64,000 nucleotides of DNA, from NCBI GenBank assembly GCA_016699755.1, contig CP065009.1, positions 1,302,001-1,366,000 of the forward strand, in the 5' to 3' direction. Positions 25,205-34,113 of this stretch are shown here, piece after piece. This DNA comes from Candidatus Peregrinibacteria bacterium (GTDB lineage Bacteria; Patescibacteriota; Gracilibacteria; CAIRYL01; GCA-016699755). Made by a program: the position numbers and the translations under genes. The number at the start of each line of letters is the position of its first letter. Within the stretch, counting starts at the first letter, position 1. The notes under the pieces were generated by a model. That model saw only the letters and a program-made list of their open reading frames with translations. It did not search any database and was not told the origin of the DNA.

Positions 25205-26305
25205 ATGACAGAAGAAAAAAAGAATATTTTATGGTCTGATATTGAAGGTATTTGCACTGATATATTCTATGATTATGAATTTGAGTTGCCACTCGTAAAA
25301 AAGCTTTGGAATTTATATGAGAGTCCACCAAGCAATATTACTGAAGCACAGAAAAGGATTATGTTTTTTGCACACTTTGTTGCTGATATTAAAAGGGCTA
25401 CTGGTTTTTATGCTGATGACACTGTAAGTACTTGTGAAGAATGTTTATCCGAAATACAGCCCTTCAAATGGGGTTGGAATGAAGATGGTTTTTGGAATGA
25501 GAATCAAAATACAAAAATCAATAACTTTAAAAATGCTATAGATTTTGCAAAATACCTTGCCATTGATATTCTAGGTGACCAAATAAGTGAGCTAGAAATC
25601 TATCAAAAGATAGATGAATTATACTCTCTTTTTTCTTCTAAGTTACAAATTATGAACGAAATCGTCTATATTCTCATCAATGAGGCCATGCCAAACTATG
25701 TAAAGATTGGTCGAACAACAAATCTCGAACAGCGAATTCGAGATATGGACAATACCAGTGTACCACTTCCGTTTGAGTGTTTTTACGCAGCAAGAGTAGA
25801 AAATGCTTCCTTTGTTGAAAAAAAACTTCACGATGCTTTCTTAGATCATCGGGTGCGTTCGAGTCGTGAATTTTTTGAAGTTGCTCCAGAAAGAGTTGTT
25901 TCAGCCCTGAAACTGGCAGAGATAGAAAACGTTACTCCAAAGCAGGATATTGTGGAGAACATTGAGGATCAGCAAGCACTAAATGAAGCACGCACTAAGA
26001 GGGCAAGGTTTAATTTTAGAATGGCAAATATCCCCGTTGGATCAGAACTTTATTTCAACGGAGACAAAGAAATAGTGGCGAGGGTCATTGATAATAGAAC
26101 AATAGAATACAATGGCGAAAAAACCAGTTTATCAAAATCAGCACAACAAATCTTGAGCTATGACTACGGCGTGGCTGGCACCGATTATTGGATGTACGAA
26201 GGGGAGAAACCTTGGATGAGCGAAGACGGAGAATTGAGATGGAGGAATAAGAGGAATAAAAAGACGAGTATTCTATATTCATGGAACAAATATTGGAAGA
26301 GATGA
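25205..26305 (+). CDS. T5orf172/GIY-YIG-type domain protein of the defence operon
   Basis: This 366-aa protein has an N-terminal helical domain of unknown family (residues 1-150), then a T5orf172-type domain. That region carries IVYILINEAMPNYVKIGRTTNLEQRI (about 150-175) and, further on, FVEKKLHDAFLDHRVRSSREFFEV (about 203-226), which resembles GIY-YIG endonucleases. A C-terminal beta domain (about 268-345, NIPVGSELYFNGDK..DYGVAGTDYWMYEG) resembles DUF4357/RAMA-like regions found with restriction systems. It is the last gene of the operon, 14 bp after hsdR. I chose ATG 25205; an in-frame start at 25178 would overlap hsdR. An accessory nuclease or DNA-reading role is likely but not proven. Confidence 0.75.
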   Translation: MTEEKKNILWSDIEGICTDIFYDYEFELPLVKKLWNLYESPPSNITEAQKRIMFFAHFVADIKRATGFYADDTVSTCEECLSEIQPFKWGWNEDGFWNENQNTKINNFKNAIDFAKYLAIDILGDQISELEIYQKIDELYSLFSSKLQIMNEIVYILINEAMPNYVKIGRTTNLEQRIRDMDNTSVPLPFECFYAARVENASFVEKKLHDAFLDHRVRSSREFFEVAPERVVSALKLAEIENVTPKQDIVENIEDQQALNEARTKRARFNFRMANIPVGSELYFNGDKEIVARVIDNRTIEYNGEKTSLSKSAQQILSYDYGVAGTDYWMYEGEKPWMSEDGELRWRNKRNKKTSILYSWNKYWKR

Positions 26306-26406
26306 ACTTCACGAAACCTTTCCCCTAAATTCAGAACCTATCAAATGAAATTCGTTGGCATCGAAAATGTATTCTCCTCTTCCATTACTGGTGAATGACA
26401 AGAGCT

Positions 26407-29400
26407 CTATCCTTCCCCTCCATCTGAAGAGTCCTTTAAAAGGATATTATCGACTTCCATTTTACCACGAAGAAGTATTTGGGTCACTCCCGTAATATTC
26501 GTATCGGGCTGAACGCTATGCATATCTGCCTGAAGATTGCGAGTAATGGTGTGAATATTTCCATCAGCAACATGAGCACCAACTCCACAATAAATATATT
26601 CCCCATTAGTATTCGGTACACAATCGGAATCTTCTGGTCTATATCGCAAAAAACGAACTCCGTTGTTTGTCGTGAGTTTCAAGAAAAAATAATGATTTTT
26701 TGTGAGTCTCCAATCCCACTGTGCTACAAATTGTGTAGTATTTGGCGTTGTGAATATCTTTTTAAAGCCATTTTCCTTCCCATTGCTTTCGGTAATAAGA
26801 AGACCGTCTTGGGCAGTAATAGAAGGAGCTATAGGAGTATTAGGGGTTGTATCAAAAACAATCCAATCACTGGCATCTTCACCATCTTCATAGAGTGTGG
26901 AATTCTCTCCTGAGTTCTCGACGGAAAGATGTATTTCAAAATCACTGGTATTCGCATTTCCACTCGTATCCTCACATCGAACGTAGTAATGATACGACTG
27001 CCCATCTCTCAAGCCACTCACATGAAGGTTGTGAGCTAAAGAACTATCAGAATTGACAGGAACAAAAACTGGATTAAAAGGAGCGACAACGGAATCAAAA
27101 GTATGGCTCATGGAGGCATAACCCGTTCCAGAAACCGTGTCATATCTGCAAGAAGCTTCTTCATCGGTCGTCACCACAAGAGTCGTGCTCTCGCTTCCCA
27201 CTGGGAGTGTGACCCCTCCATTTCCACTCATAGTGGGAGGGGTGTTGTCAAAACGACAATATTCCCAATTCTTTGGTGCATCGCACGTCGTAAATCCGCT
27301 GCATTCTTGCGTATAGGGGTTTCTCGCAAACGTGTCTGCTCCAAAACAAGAAGGAGCCGTATTCAAAAGAGGTTCGGGAAAGTACGTAATCACCGGATCG
27401 TTTTCTCCATCATCAATAACGGCATAAATATAATATTCTTGAACGGGAAGAGATGAGGCATCCCAATAGTATTGATCGGTACCATTTTCGTGGTCATCGT
27501 CTTCCTCAATATTTTCAATAATGAGCGTTCCATCTGCTCCGATACTATCGTTGTCATAGTAAAAAGAGATGGGAGCATTATCATCTGGGTCTTCATCTGT
27601 ATACGCAATAACTACTGTCTTGAGATTTGGGCTCGCATCAATGGCAACAATATCGAGTGTTGGGGGAATATTGTGGGAAACGGTAAGAGTTCCACTACTG
27701 TACGAGGGAACTGGCGCATTTACTCCATCATCAATCATCGCATACACAAAATACTTTCCATTGGGAATTTCCGACGTATCCCAAGCATACTGATCTGTTT
27801 CGTCATCTTCGCTCAGAGCAATAAAGTTGATGGACGACCCATCGGCGCCAGTATCATTGGTGTCATAATACAAGAAGATATCCGCATCATCATCGGGATC
27901 GGCATCGGACCAGGTAATCGTAAAGTTCTGATCGGTAATGTCACCGACGCCATCAGGTTCAAGAATGCTCAAAGAAGGTGATGTATTTCTTATAATTTCG
28001 ACAGGATCTTGGCTATAGACGGTGTTCACAGTGGTACCGTCATCTATTATTGCATACACGTAGTAGGAACCTTCGGAGAGACCAGATGTATCCCATTGGT
28101 ATTGATCGGTTTCGTCATCTTCACTGATATTTTCCACAATCAACACTCCATCTTCACCAGCATTATCAGAATCATAAGAGAAAGAAATCAAGGCATCATC
28201 ATCGGTATCTTCATCTGTCCACTCAATGGTAAATTCGGAATCAGCAATATCATCGTTTCCCGCTGGTTCTGTAATGGTGAGGGAGGGGATCTTCGAGGCA
28301 TCAATGGCATTGGCGGTAACGGTTTCTGTCACAGCATCAACACCCGTTCCACGAACAGTAAAATCAGCAGATTTTTCTCCCGGTATCGTTGCCAAAAATA
28401 CAATCTCAAAAGTACATGAACCTTGAATTTTGAGAGTGATGTTTGAGCACGTATCATTCTGAAGGGAAAATTCTGAGTCGCCTACGAGACTAATCGATTG
28501 AAGAGGAACGTCGGTGTTTCCGGTATTGCTTACCGTAATCGAATGGATTATCTGCATATCTGTATTTCTCTCTCCCAGATTATGAGATGATGGTGAAACA
28601 ACAATCGAAGCATCTCCACTGTAATACGTCGATACATCAATAATTTGTAACGCTCCAGGAATAGAATCGAGAGTCACGAAAGCATACCCATTTTGAATAA
28701 ACACCGATGTAGGATAATTGAACGATGCCCCACCATTCCCATTGTGTAAACTGGCAGAATATGATGGATTTTCTGGTGAAGAAACATCAATAACAGCAAA
28801 GTCATCATCAGACCCCACGGTTACAAACGCATGATTTCCAGACACATATACCGAAGTTGGATTATTGAGGTTCACTCCTCCGTCACCATCGACAATGCCC
28901 CCAACTCTTGTTGGATTTGTAGGATCAGAAATATCGATAATTTCCAAAGAATCACCACTACGTGAGGTTATATAGGCGTAATCTCCAGAAACAAATACTG
29001 ACTGTGCCTGACCTAAAAGAACTCCATCAGCCGCGGTTAACCCACCAACATAAACAGGTGAGGAGGGGGTAGAAATATCTATAATCGTAAGTGAATCACT
29101 TAAATACGAGACAACATACGCATAGTCTCCTCTCACGAAAATATCTCTTGGAGCATCCAAAGCTGCTCCATCATCACCATTATAGAGAGCACCTGCCCAA
29201 ACCGGATTCGTGGGATCAGAGACATCAATAATTTCAAGAGAATCAGAATTTTGAGATGCCAAATATGCATAATTTCCAGAAACCACAACTGCTCGAGGAT
29301 TATCGAGAGTGGTTCCATTGTCTCCCTTTTCCACAACAACAACATGAGTAGGATTTTCCGGATCAGAGACATCAACAATTTCGAGTGCGTCATAAAAATA

Positions 29401-32400
29401 TGATGCGATAAATGCATAATCACCAACCACAAAGACATCATACGGACTTCGAATTCGTGCGGTACTGCCGATACGAGCAATGGATCCGGCATGAGTAGGA
29501 TTTTCCGGATCAGAGACATCAACGATTTCGAGTGCGTCAGAATTTCGGGAAGCAACGTAGGCATGATCCCCTTTTACGAATACAGACTCTGGTGAATCTA
29601 GCAGGGCTCCTCCATCATCATGGACGATGTTTCCGACATGGGCAAACGCCGTGGGAGCAGTAAAATCAAAGCCAGATTGATGTGAATCGGAAACAGAAAC
29701 AGCATACGACTCTGGGCTAAAAGTGAAGCCGGCTTTCTGGGGAACAATTTCATACGTACCGGGCTCCAAAAGAACAGTATAATTCCCGAGAGCATCAGTC
29801 TGAATATTGGTAACTTCCTGACTATTTTGGAAAATTTTCACGTCTATTCCGGCAGTACCGGCAGAATTTCTAGTTACTCTTCCAGAAACAGAATAGGCTT
29901 CCTTGACATCAAAAAGACTCGATTCAAATTCCGCCGATGCATTTCCAGAAAGATCATACGCAATCGCTTTTATTTGAAAACCCGAACCAAAAACAGTCTT
30001 CGGAACAAAATAGGTCATCTCTGGTATATGCCAGGTGTAAGGACGAGCATCTTTGTCAGAATCAAGTTCAAATATATCCGTACCTATGTAATACCAAAAC
30101 TGCTCATTTGAATTCCAAAAATAAAAATCTGCTTCCTTCAAAGAAATATTATCAGTCGCATTAAGTGACACACGCATTTCGGCACCATTGGTCACAGTAC
30201 CTCCAACAATTTGTATATCGGTAATAACAGGTGACTCGTTATCTTCAGTCAACCTTGTCAGGAGTTCAATATCACTCACGCTTCCATTTGGCGGGAGCTC
30301 AACCCTATGGAGTATGCTATCATAGACATACGTTCCCGGAAATTGTCTTTCCGATACTTCCATAAGACAACTCCCATTCGAAAAAGAAGAGCCTGAAAAA
30401 TTTCCTTCCGCATCACTCTTCGATTTGTTCGAACAACCGGCAATAGGTGCGGATGCAAAAGGAACACCACTTTCGAATATTGTTCCCGAAGCACTCGATG
30501 CATACCGACTTTCATCTGCACTCAAAATAACCGTGGTCGTATCTGCTATAATATATTTGGATTGCCCTTTTGAAACCCCTACTGTCACTTCATATTCAAT
30601 ATCTGATGACAAATCTGTGGACACTACCTGATGTTCATCAAGAAAATTAATTTCATTCCAAAGAGTCTGACCCACTTCACGGTAAAATAAGGAATAGTGA
30701 TCACGATTTGGGTCGTCAACATGCTTCCAACGTGAAACGAGTACTTCCCCCTCAAATTCGCTCACATCTGCATGAGAAGCATAATAGAGAGGTAATGACG
30801 GATTGCCATTTCTATTGATGGCAAATGAGAATGTTTGCTCTGCCCAGTTATCGGAAAACTCTGTTTCGTTTTCTGCATTTACAAAAAATTTCATATTCAT
30901 GTCTCCTATGAACATACTGGTATTTGGAAATTCGAGTGTTATTGTTCCCGTCTGTCCCGGAAGAATATCTATTTCAAATTCATGAGTTTGAAAAGCAAAC
31001 TCATCTACAATATGATGCAATGTTATTGTACGAGCCGACTGATACCCATTATTTTCTACAGTAAGGGTAAATTGTTGCGGAAGACCATTTTCCAAGCTTC
31101 CGGTGCTTTGGATATTTGTTATGGTGACATCTGGTTCCGCCAGAGCCTGCATTGCGGAAGCAGTAGTAAAAAAAGAATCCCCAAAACTACCGTCAAAATT
31201 TTGTCGCCAAGAAGCCTGTTGTTTCAATGCTTCTTGAATATCCGGTCGTACATTGTAGAGCCACAAACTCCTCAGGGTCATGACGCCATCAAAAACGTCC
31301 TCGGTATTTTCTAATGATTCTTCTGCTTCATTCCATTGGTTTTCTAAAAAGGAAAGCATGGCGTTTATCTTCCCCTGAACCGAAATATTTAAACTTCCAT
31401 CTGTTACGGTTCTGTTCGCAAAGGGGCGCAGATAGTGAAGTGCCATGTTCACCAGCTGGTAACTGGGAGCACTGGAATTTCCTTCAAAATGTACACTTCC
31501 GTCTCCTTCGACTCGATTAAGAACAGAAAAAATTGCATTATTTATCGCTTCATCTATTTGAGACGATTCTCCTGACACGGACTCAAGCGCATGAATAACC
31601 TCTAGTGTCGTAAGAATATCACTCGTGTATTCTGGAAAGAGTGCAAAACCGCCATTGTTTTTCTGCTGTGCCAACACATCGTTTAATACCGTTTGATACG
31701 ATATATCGTTGATAGTTTTTAAAAATCGTACCCTTAGAGCCTGTTCCCGAAGGTTCTTTGGTTCGGTATTCACCAAAAAATCTCTCATGGCAACAAATTG
31801 ATCATTCTCGGTTTTTCCATACCCAAGAAAAGCTTCTGCAATTTTGAATGTTATTTCATATTGCCGCATGTTTCCGTAACTGCCATCTGCATTTTGATTT
31901 TGCGTCAAAAAATAGAGAAGATTGTCAATTGCATGATTTTCTATTCCATTGTAATACGAAACAATCGGTCCGTTGCCAACACCACTAGCGCTTATCAAAG
32001 TCGGCTGATCTTCAACAGCAAGGGTTCCCAAAGCCGATCCAATACTGACCATTTGCACATCATTTTCATCTACGGTGACGGAATCATTCATACTCTTAAC
32101 AGAAAACCCGGCATACGGGTTTTCTTCAGAAGAGTCTTCATTATTATGCATTTCGAATATTTCTGCTGAATAGAAATTGCTCATAGCAACATTCAGATAG
32201 TTTGCATTGATAAAATTGATCACTTCTTGGTCACTCATATTTTCCAAATTGTTCAGAAGGTTTTGTATTTCCGCTTCCAGATTTTCATCTTCCATTTCGA
32301 TAAATATACGTTGTAACTCATTTACAAAATCAGCATCAAAATTGCGACTTGTGACCCATGCCTCCCAAAGTTCTTTGTTTGGAGGAAGGTTTTGAGAAAG

Positions 32401-32514
32401 CTCAGAAAGCGGAATAACCTCCGCGTATGTTTTTTGCTGAAAGGGAGGAAAGGGAATACTGCCAGAGAGTAGAGTAACTGCTGTAAAAATGGAGAAGATG
32501 TTAGAGAGTTTCAC
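26407..32514 (-). CDS. Giant secreted multidomain surface protein with LVIVD propeller
   Basis: The 2035-aa protein has a signal peptide (residues 1-30). Residues about 180-460 form helical repeats like terpenoid-cyclase/prenyltransferase alpha-toroids (LLYFLTQNQNADGSYG, ALFPEYTSDILTTLEVIHALE). A CARDB-type Ig domain follows (about 465-580), then an FN3-like segment and two carboxypeptidase-regulatory-like domains (second at about 872-955). Seven tandem LVIVD repeats of about 50 aa (956-1305, each with a D[AS]LEI[IV]D[VI]S core) predict a seven-bladed propeller. An ASPM-type domain (about 1305-1405), three Asp-rich cadherin-like repeats of about 105 aa (1408-1725), an FN3 (1758-1862) and a jelly-roll-like C-terminus follow. 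No C-terminal anchor is seen. It was presumably acquired as an adhesin or carbohydrate-binding surface protein; that is inference. Confidence 0.85.
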   Translation of the reverse strand: MKLSNIFSIFTAVTLLSGSIPFPPFQQKTYAEVIPLSELSQNLPPNKELWEAWVTSRNFDADFVNELQRIFIEMEDENLEAEIQNLLNNLENMSDQEVINFINANYLNVAMSNFYSAEIFEMHNNEDSSEENPYAGFSVKSMNDSVTVDENDVQMVSIGSALGTLAVEDQPTLISASGVGNGPIVSYYNGIENHAIDNLLYFLTQNQNADGSYGNMRQYEITFKIAEAFLGYGKTENDQFVAMRDFLVNTEPKNLREQALRVRFLKTINDISYQTVLNDVLAQQKNNGGFALFPEYTSDILTTLEVIHALESVSGESSQIDEAINNAIFSVLNRVEGDGSVHFEGNSSAPSYQLVNMALHYLRPFANRTVTDGSLNISVQGKINAMLSFLENQWNEAEESLENTEDVFDGVMTLRSLWLYNVRPDIQEALKQQASWRQNFDGSFGDSFFTTASAMQALAEPDVTITNIQSTGSLENGLPQQFTLTVENNGYQSARTITLHHIVDEFAFQTHEFEIDILPGQTGTITLEFPNTSMFIGDMNMKFFVNAENETEFSDNWAEQTFSFAINRNGNPSLPLYYASHADVSEFEGEVLVSRWKHVDDPNRDHYSLFYREVGQTLWNEINFLDEHQVVSTDLSSDIEYEVTVGVSKGQSKYIIADTTTVILSADESRYASSASGTIFESGVPFASAPIAGCSNKSKSDAEGNFSGSSFSNGSCLMEVSERQFPGTYVYDSILHRVELPPNGSVSDIELLTRLTEDNESPVITDIQIVGGTVTNGAEMRVSLNATDNISLKEADFYFWNSNEQFWYYIGTDIFELDSDKDARPYTWHIPEMTYFVPKTVFGSGFQIKAIAYDLSGNASAEFESSLFDVKEAYSVSGRVTRNSAGTAGIDVKIFQNSQEVTNIQTDALGNYTVLLEPGTYEIVPQKAGFTFSPESYAVSVSDSHQSGFDFTAPTAFAHVGNIVHDDGGALLDSPESVFVKGDHAYVASRNSDALEIVDVSDPENPTHAGSIARIGSTARIRSPYDVFVVGDYAFIASYFYDALEIVDVSDPENPTHVVVVEKGDNGTTLDNPRAVVVSGNYAYLASQNSDSLEIIDVSDPTNPVWAGALYNGDDGAALDAPRDIFVRGDYAYVVSYLSDSLTIIDISTPSSPVYVGGLTAADGVLLGQAQSVFVSGDYAYITSRSGDSLEIIDISDPTNPTRVGGIVDGDGGVNLNNPTSVYVSGNHAFVTVGSDDDFAVIDVSSPENPSYSASLHNGNGGASFNYPTSVFIQNGYAFVTLDSIPGALQIIDVSTYYSGDASIVVSPSSHNLGERNTDMQIIHSITVSNTGNTDVPLQSISLVGDSEFSLQNDTCSNITLKIQGSCTFEIVFLATIPGEKSADFTVRGTGVDAVTETVTANAIDASKIPSLTITEPAGNDDIADSEFTIEWTDEDTDDDALISFSYDSDNAGEDGVLIVENISEDDETDQYQWDTSGLSEGSYYVYAIIDDGTTVNTVYSQDPVEIIRNTSPSLSILEPDGVGDITDQNFTITWSDADPDDDADIFLYYDTNDTGADGSSINFIALSEDDETDQYAWDTSEIPNGKYFVYAMIDDGVNAPVPSYSSGTLTVSHNIPPTLDIVAIDASPNLKTVVIAYTDEDPDDNAPISFYYDNDSIGADGTLIIENIEEDDDHENGTDQYYWDASSLPVQEYYIYAVIDDGENDPVITYFPEPLLNTAPSCFGADTFARNPYTQECSGFTTCDAPKNWEYCRFDNTPPTMSGNGGVTLPVGSESTTLVVTTDEEASCRYDTVSGTGYASMSHTFDSVVAPFNPVFVPVNSDSSLAHNLHVSGLRDGQSYHYYVRCEDTSGNANTSDFEIHLSVENSGENSTLYEDGEDASDWIVFDTTPNTPIAPSITAQDGLLITESNGKENGFKKIFTTPNTTQFVAQWDWRLTKNHYFFLKLTTNNGVRFLRYRPEDSDCVPNTNGEYIYCGVGAHVADGNIHTITRNLQADMHSVQPDTNITGVTQILLRGKMEVDNILLKDSSDGGEG

Positions 32515-32747
32515 AGGACGGAGAAAGAGGAAATGAAGGAAAAAAAGGTTAAGGTTAATGGATGAATGTGGTTGGTCATAAAAACAAAGGCATAGAGTTT
32601 CATTTCTTTTTCTTTTCGGCAGTATTGAAGGCTATCCCAAAGAATATGGCAGTATTCTGGTTTGGTAAATACATTAATCCATTTCACAATAGTGAAAGTG
32701 AGAAAATAAGGAATGCCAGGTTGTTTCGATTTATAGTTCTTTGCCAT
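32511..32747 (-). pseudogene. Truncated REP-associated (IS200-like, Y1/HUH) transposase
   Basis: Only the first 62 residues of the family remain (32562-32747): IPYFLTFTIVKWINVF, then MKLYAFVFMTNHIH, ending with the HUH motif (HIH). The frame then runs on unrelated sequence to a stop that overlaps the surface-protein ATG. The catalytic tyrosine is lost, so the gene is dead. It sits next to a REP-like palindrome on the same strand. Confidence 0.85.
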
Positions 32748-32752
32748 GGTTG

Positions 32753-33280
32753 TTAGGGGTTATTTTTTGTGGTCGAGTCCAAAAGACTCGACCGAACGGA
32801 GGAGCTTCTATTTTGATGAAATAAAAGTACGGCACAGACAATGACAAAAACCTCAATAAGAAAAGTCCAATGAAAAACAAAATTATATACCCAGTAGTCA
32901 TATATAGCCGGCACCTCAAAAAAAGAAAAACTCTTGGAAGAAAAAGGATAGAGCCAGTTGATTTTGCCGACCAAGGTATCAAGAAAGAGATGCAAAAAGA
33001 TGTTGGCGAAAAATATAAGGCTCACAAGATAGTACTTTTGTTTTTTTAGAAGCCTTAATGCCAAAAAAGTAAATAAAGAAATCAGCATCCAGTAAAATGG
33101 AGTATGTATCCAATAGTCATGATGCAGGTGTTGCTTATTGTCCACCAAGTAAAAGTAAAGCATGTCGATATCCGGCAGAATACTTCCCAAAAGACCAACC
33201 CATAAATATTTTGCAACACCGCTTGTCTTTTGCAGTTTTTTGGTAAGTATGTAGCCAGCGGGGAGATGTGCGATAAACAT
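32753..33280 (-). CDS. YdjM/LexA-binding inner-membrane hydrolase-like protein
   Basis: The 175-aa membrane protein has four or five hydrophobic segments. Its His/Asp motifs are AHLPAGYILTKK at the start, GSILPDIDMLYFY (about residues 32-44), HHDYWIHTP and FLHLFLDTL. These match the YdjM/DUF457 family of membrane-bound metal-dependent hydrolases, often annotated as LexA-binding. The last 16 codons (SSSVRSSLLDSTTKNNP) are written by the REP-like palindrome, so the natural C-terminus was replaced or extended by the repeat. Gene order places it between two giant surface-protein genes. Its substrate is unknown. Confidence 0.75.
   Translation of the reverse strand: MFIAHLPAGYILTKKLQKTSGVAKYLWVGLLGSILPDIDMLYFYLVDNKQHLHHDYWIHTPFYWMLISLFTFLALRLLKKQKYYLVSLIFFANIFLHLFLDTLVGKINWLYPFSSKSFSFFEVPAIYDYWVYNFVFHWTFLIEVFVIVCAVLLFHQNRSSSVRSSLLDSTTKNNP
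32764..32802. repeat. REP-like palindrome, copy 1
   Basis: A 39-bp sequence identical to 38536-38574. Its core GGTCGAGTC-CAAAA-GACTCGACC (32771-32793) is a 9-bp perfect palindrome with a 5-nt loop and is preceded by GT. It lies just upstream of the transposase remnant and codes the C-terminal residues of the gene at 32753-33280. Confidence 0.85.
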
Positions 33281-33287
33281 AAGATGA

Positions 33288-34097
33288 TTATTCTGATATT
33301 ATTTCACAATTTTTATATTCATAATTTTTGTCTTTCGCAGTATCACCCCCAGTTATTTCAAAAGATTCAACATCACTTATGTTCATTTTTATTCCATTGC
33401 AATAAACAGAGTTTTTATCTTTTGCATATATTTTGTTTAATACCATAAAAGTATTAGGGTTGGCACCTTCAATCTTTGTAATTTCGAAATCATACTGAAT
33501 ACATTCAGGGCAGGCAAGAACCCCATTATCAAAGTAAACATGACTATCGTCCATTGCATAACCGTGCTCCAGTACTTTAAAAGTATTAAAATCTGTTTCT
33601 GGTATTCGCAAAGTGGAGTGTGGAAGCGGAGAATATGCTGCAGTCAACCATGCATAACAAACATCTTTTTTTGCTTTATAAAAATATCCATTATTATTTC
33701 CGGGGGCATAGTTCCTGTTTAAGTCACAATCAAAAATTTTTGAAGTCAGAGCCATAGAGAGCACAAAAAAAACAATGCTAATTAGAATCATAAATTTTTT
33801 TGTACTTATTCTTTTATCAAATTTAAGACTAATAAATTTAATAGTAATAAATAATATATACGGTATAAAAAGGAATATCCAATAATGTTTATATATTATT
33901 GATTCAATTGTGACCAAAGGCAATAGCGGAATCTGGATAAATACTGGAACTCCCCCCATTTTTCCGAACTTGTCAACAAACAAAACATACGGAATAGCTA
34001 AGATTATTGAAGCGAAAAAGAAAAAAAACAAAAATATAAATATTTCTTTTACAAGTTTATTCACACAAGCTTTCATACTGATTTTAAAATTTCTCAT
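33288..34097 (-). CDS. Membrane protein with C-terminal DKNYY-like repeats
   Basis: This 269-aa protein has three or four N-terminal membrane helices (about residues 20-40, 55-75, 110-130) and an exported C-terminal part. That part has repeats of the DKNYY family: FKVLEHGYAMDDSHVYFDNG, IYAKDKNSVYCNG and GDTAKDKNYEYKN, which are Tyr- and Asp-rich surface modules of unknown function. ATG 34097 is chosen because the longer frame to 34133 overlaps the next gene. Low GC and Lys/Ile-rich codons suggest transfer. It may help display surface proteins, but no data support that. Confidence 0.75.
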   Translation of the reverse strand: MRNFKISMKACVNKLVKEIFIFLFFFFFASIILAIPYVLFVDKFGKMGGVPVFIQIPLLPLVTIESIIYKHYWIFLFIPYILFITIKFISLKFDKRISTKKFMILISIVFFVLSMALTSKIFDCDLNRNYAPGNNNGYFYKAKKDVCYAWLTAAYSPLPHSTLRIPETDFNTFKVLEHGYAMDDSHVYFDNGVLACPECIQYDFEITKIEGANPNTFMVLNKIYAKDKNSVYCNGIKMNISDVESFEITGGDTAKDKNYEYKNCEIISE

Positions 34098-34113
34098 TTC
34101 AAATAAACAAACA

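Larger units (their letters stand above)
9444..26305. mobile_element. Integrated element at the 3' end of ssrA (right end not fixed)
   Basis: The element starts exactly after the encoded CCA of tmRNA, a common integration target. It holds a large serine recombinase at the ssrA end, an excisionase-like HTH gene, a primase and a type I restriction/defence operon, and then stops having element-like genes at about 26305. I see no second copy of the ssrA 3' end in the window. That does not argue against integration, because large serine recombinases need only a very short identical core. The true right end could lie anywhere from 26.3 kb to the housekeeping gene at 40.85 kb. Confidence 0.6.

Noticed and set aside
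26306..26406. A direct repeat of the ssrA 3' end as the far end of the element.
   Set aside because: No match was seen here or elsewhere in the window; serine recombinases may leave no long duplication.
26479..27981. Several plus-strand ORFs of 60-170 aa.
   Set aside because: All are antisense shadows of the giant surface protein, whose domains are clear on the minus strand.
28600..29650. Regular repeats that could suggest a CRISPR array.
   Set aside because: The repeats are 150-bp LVIVD coding units with a conserved reading frame, without short spacers.
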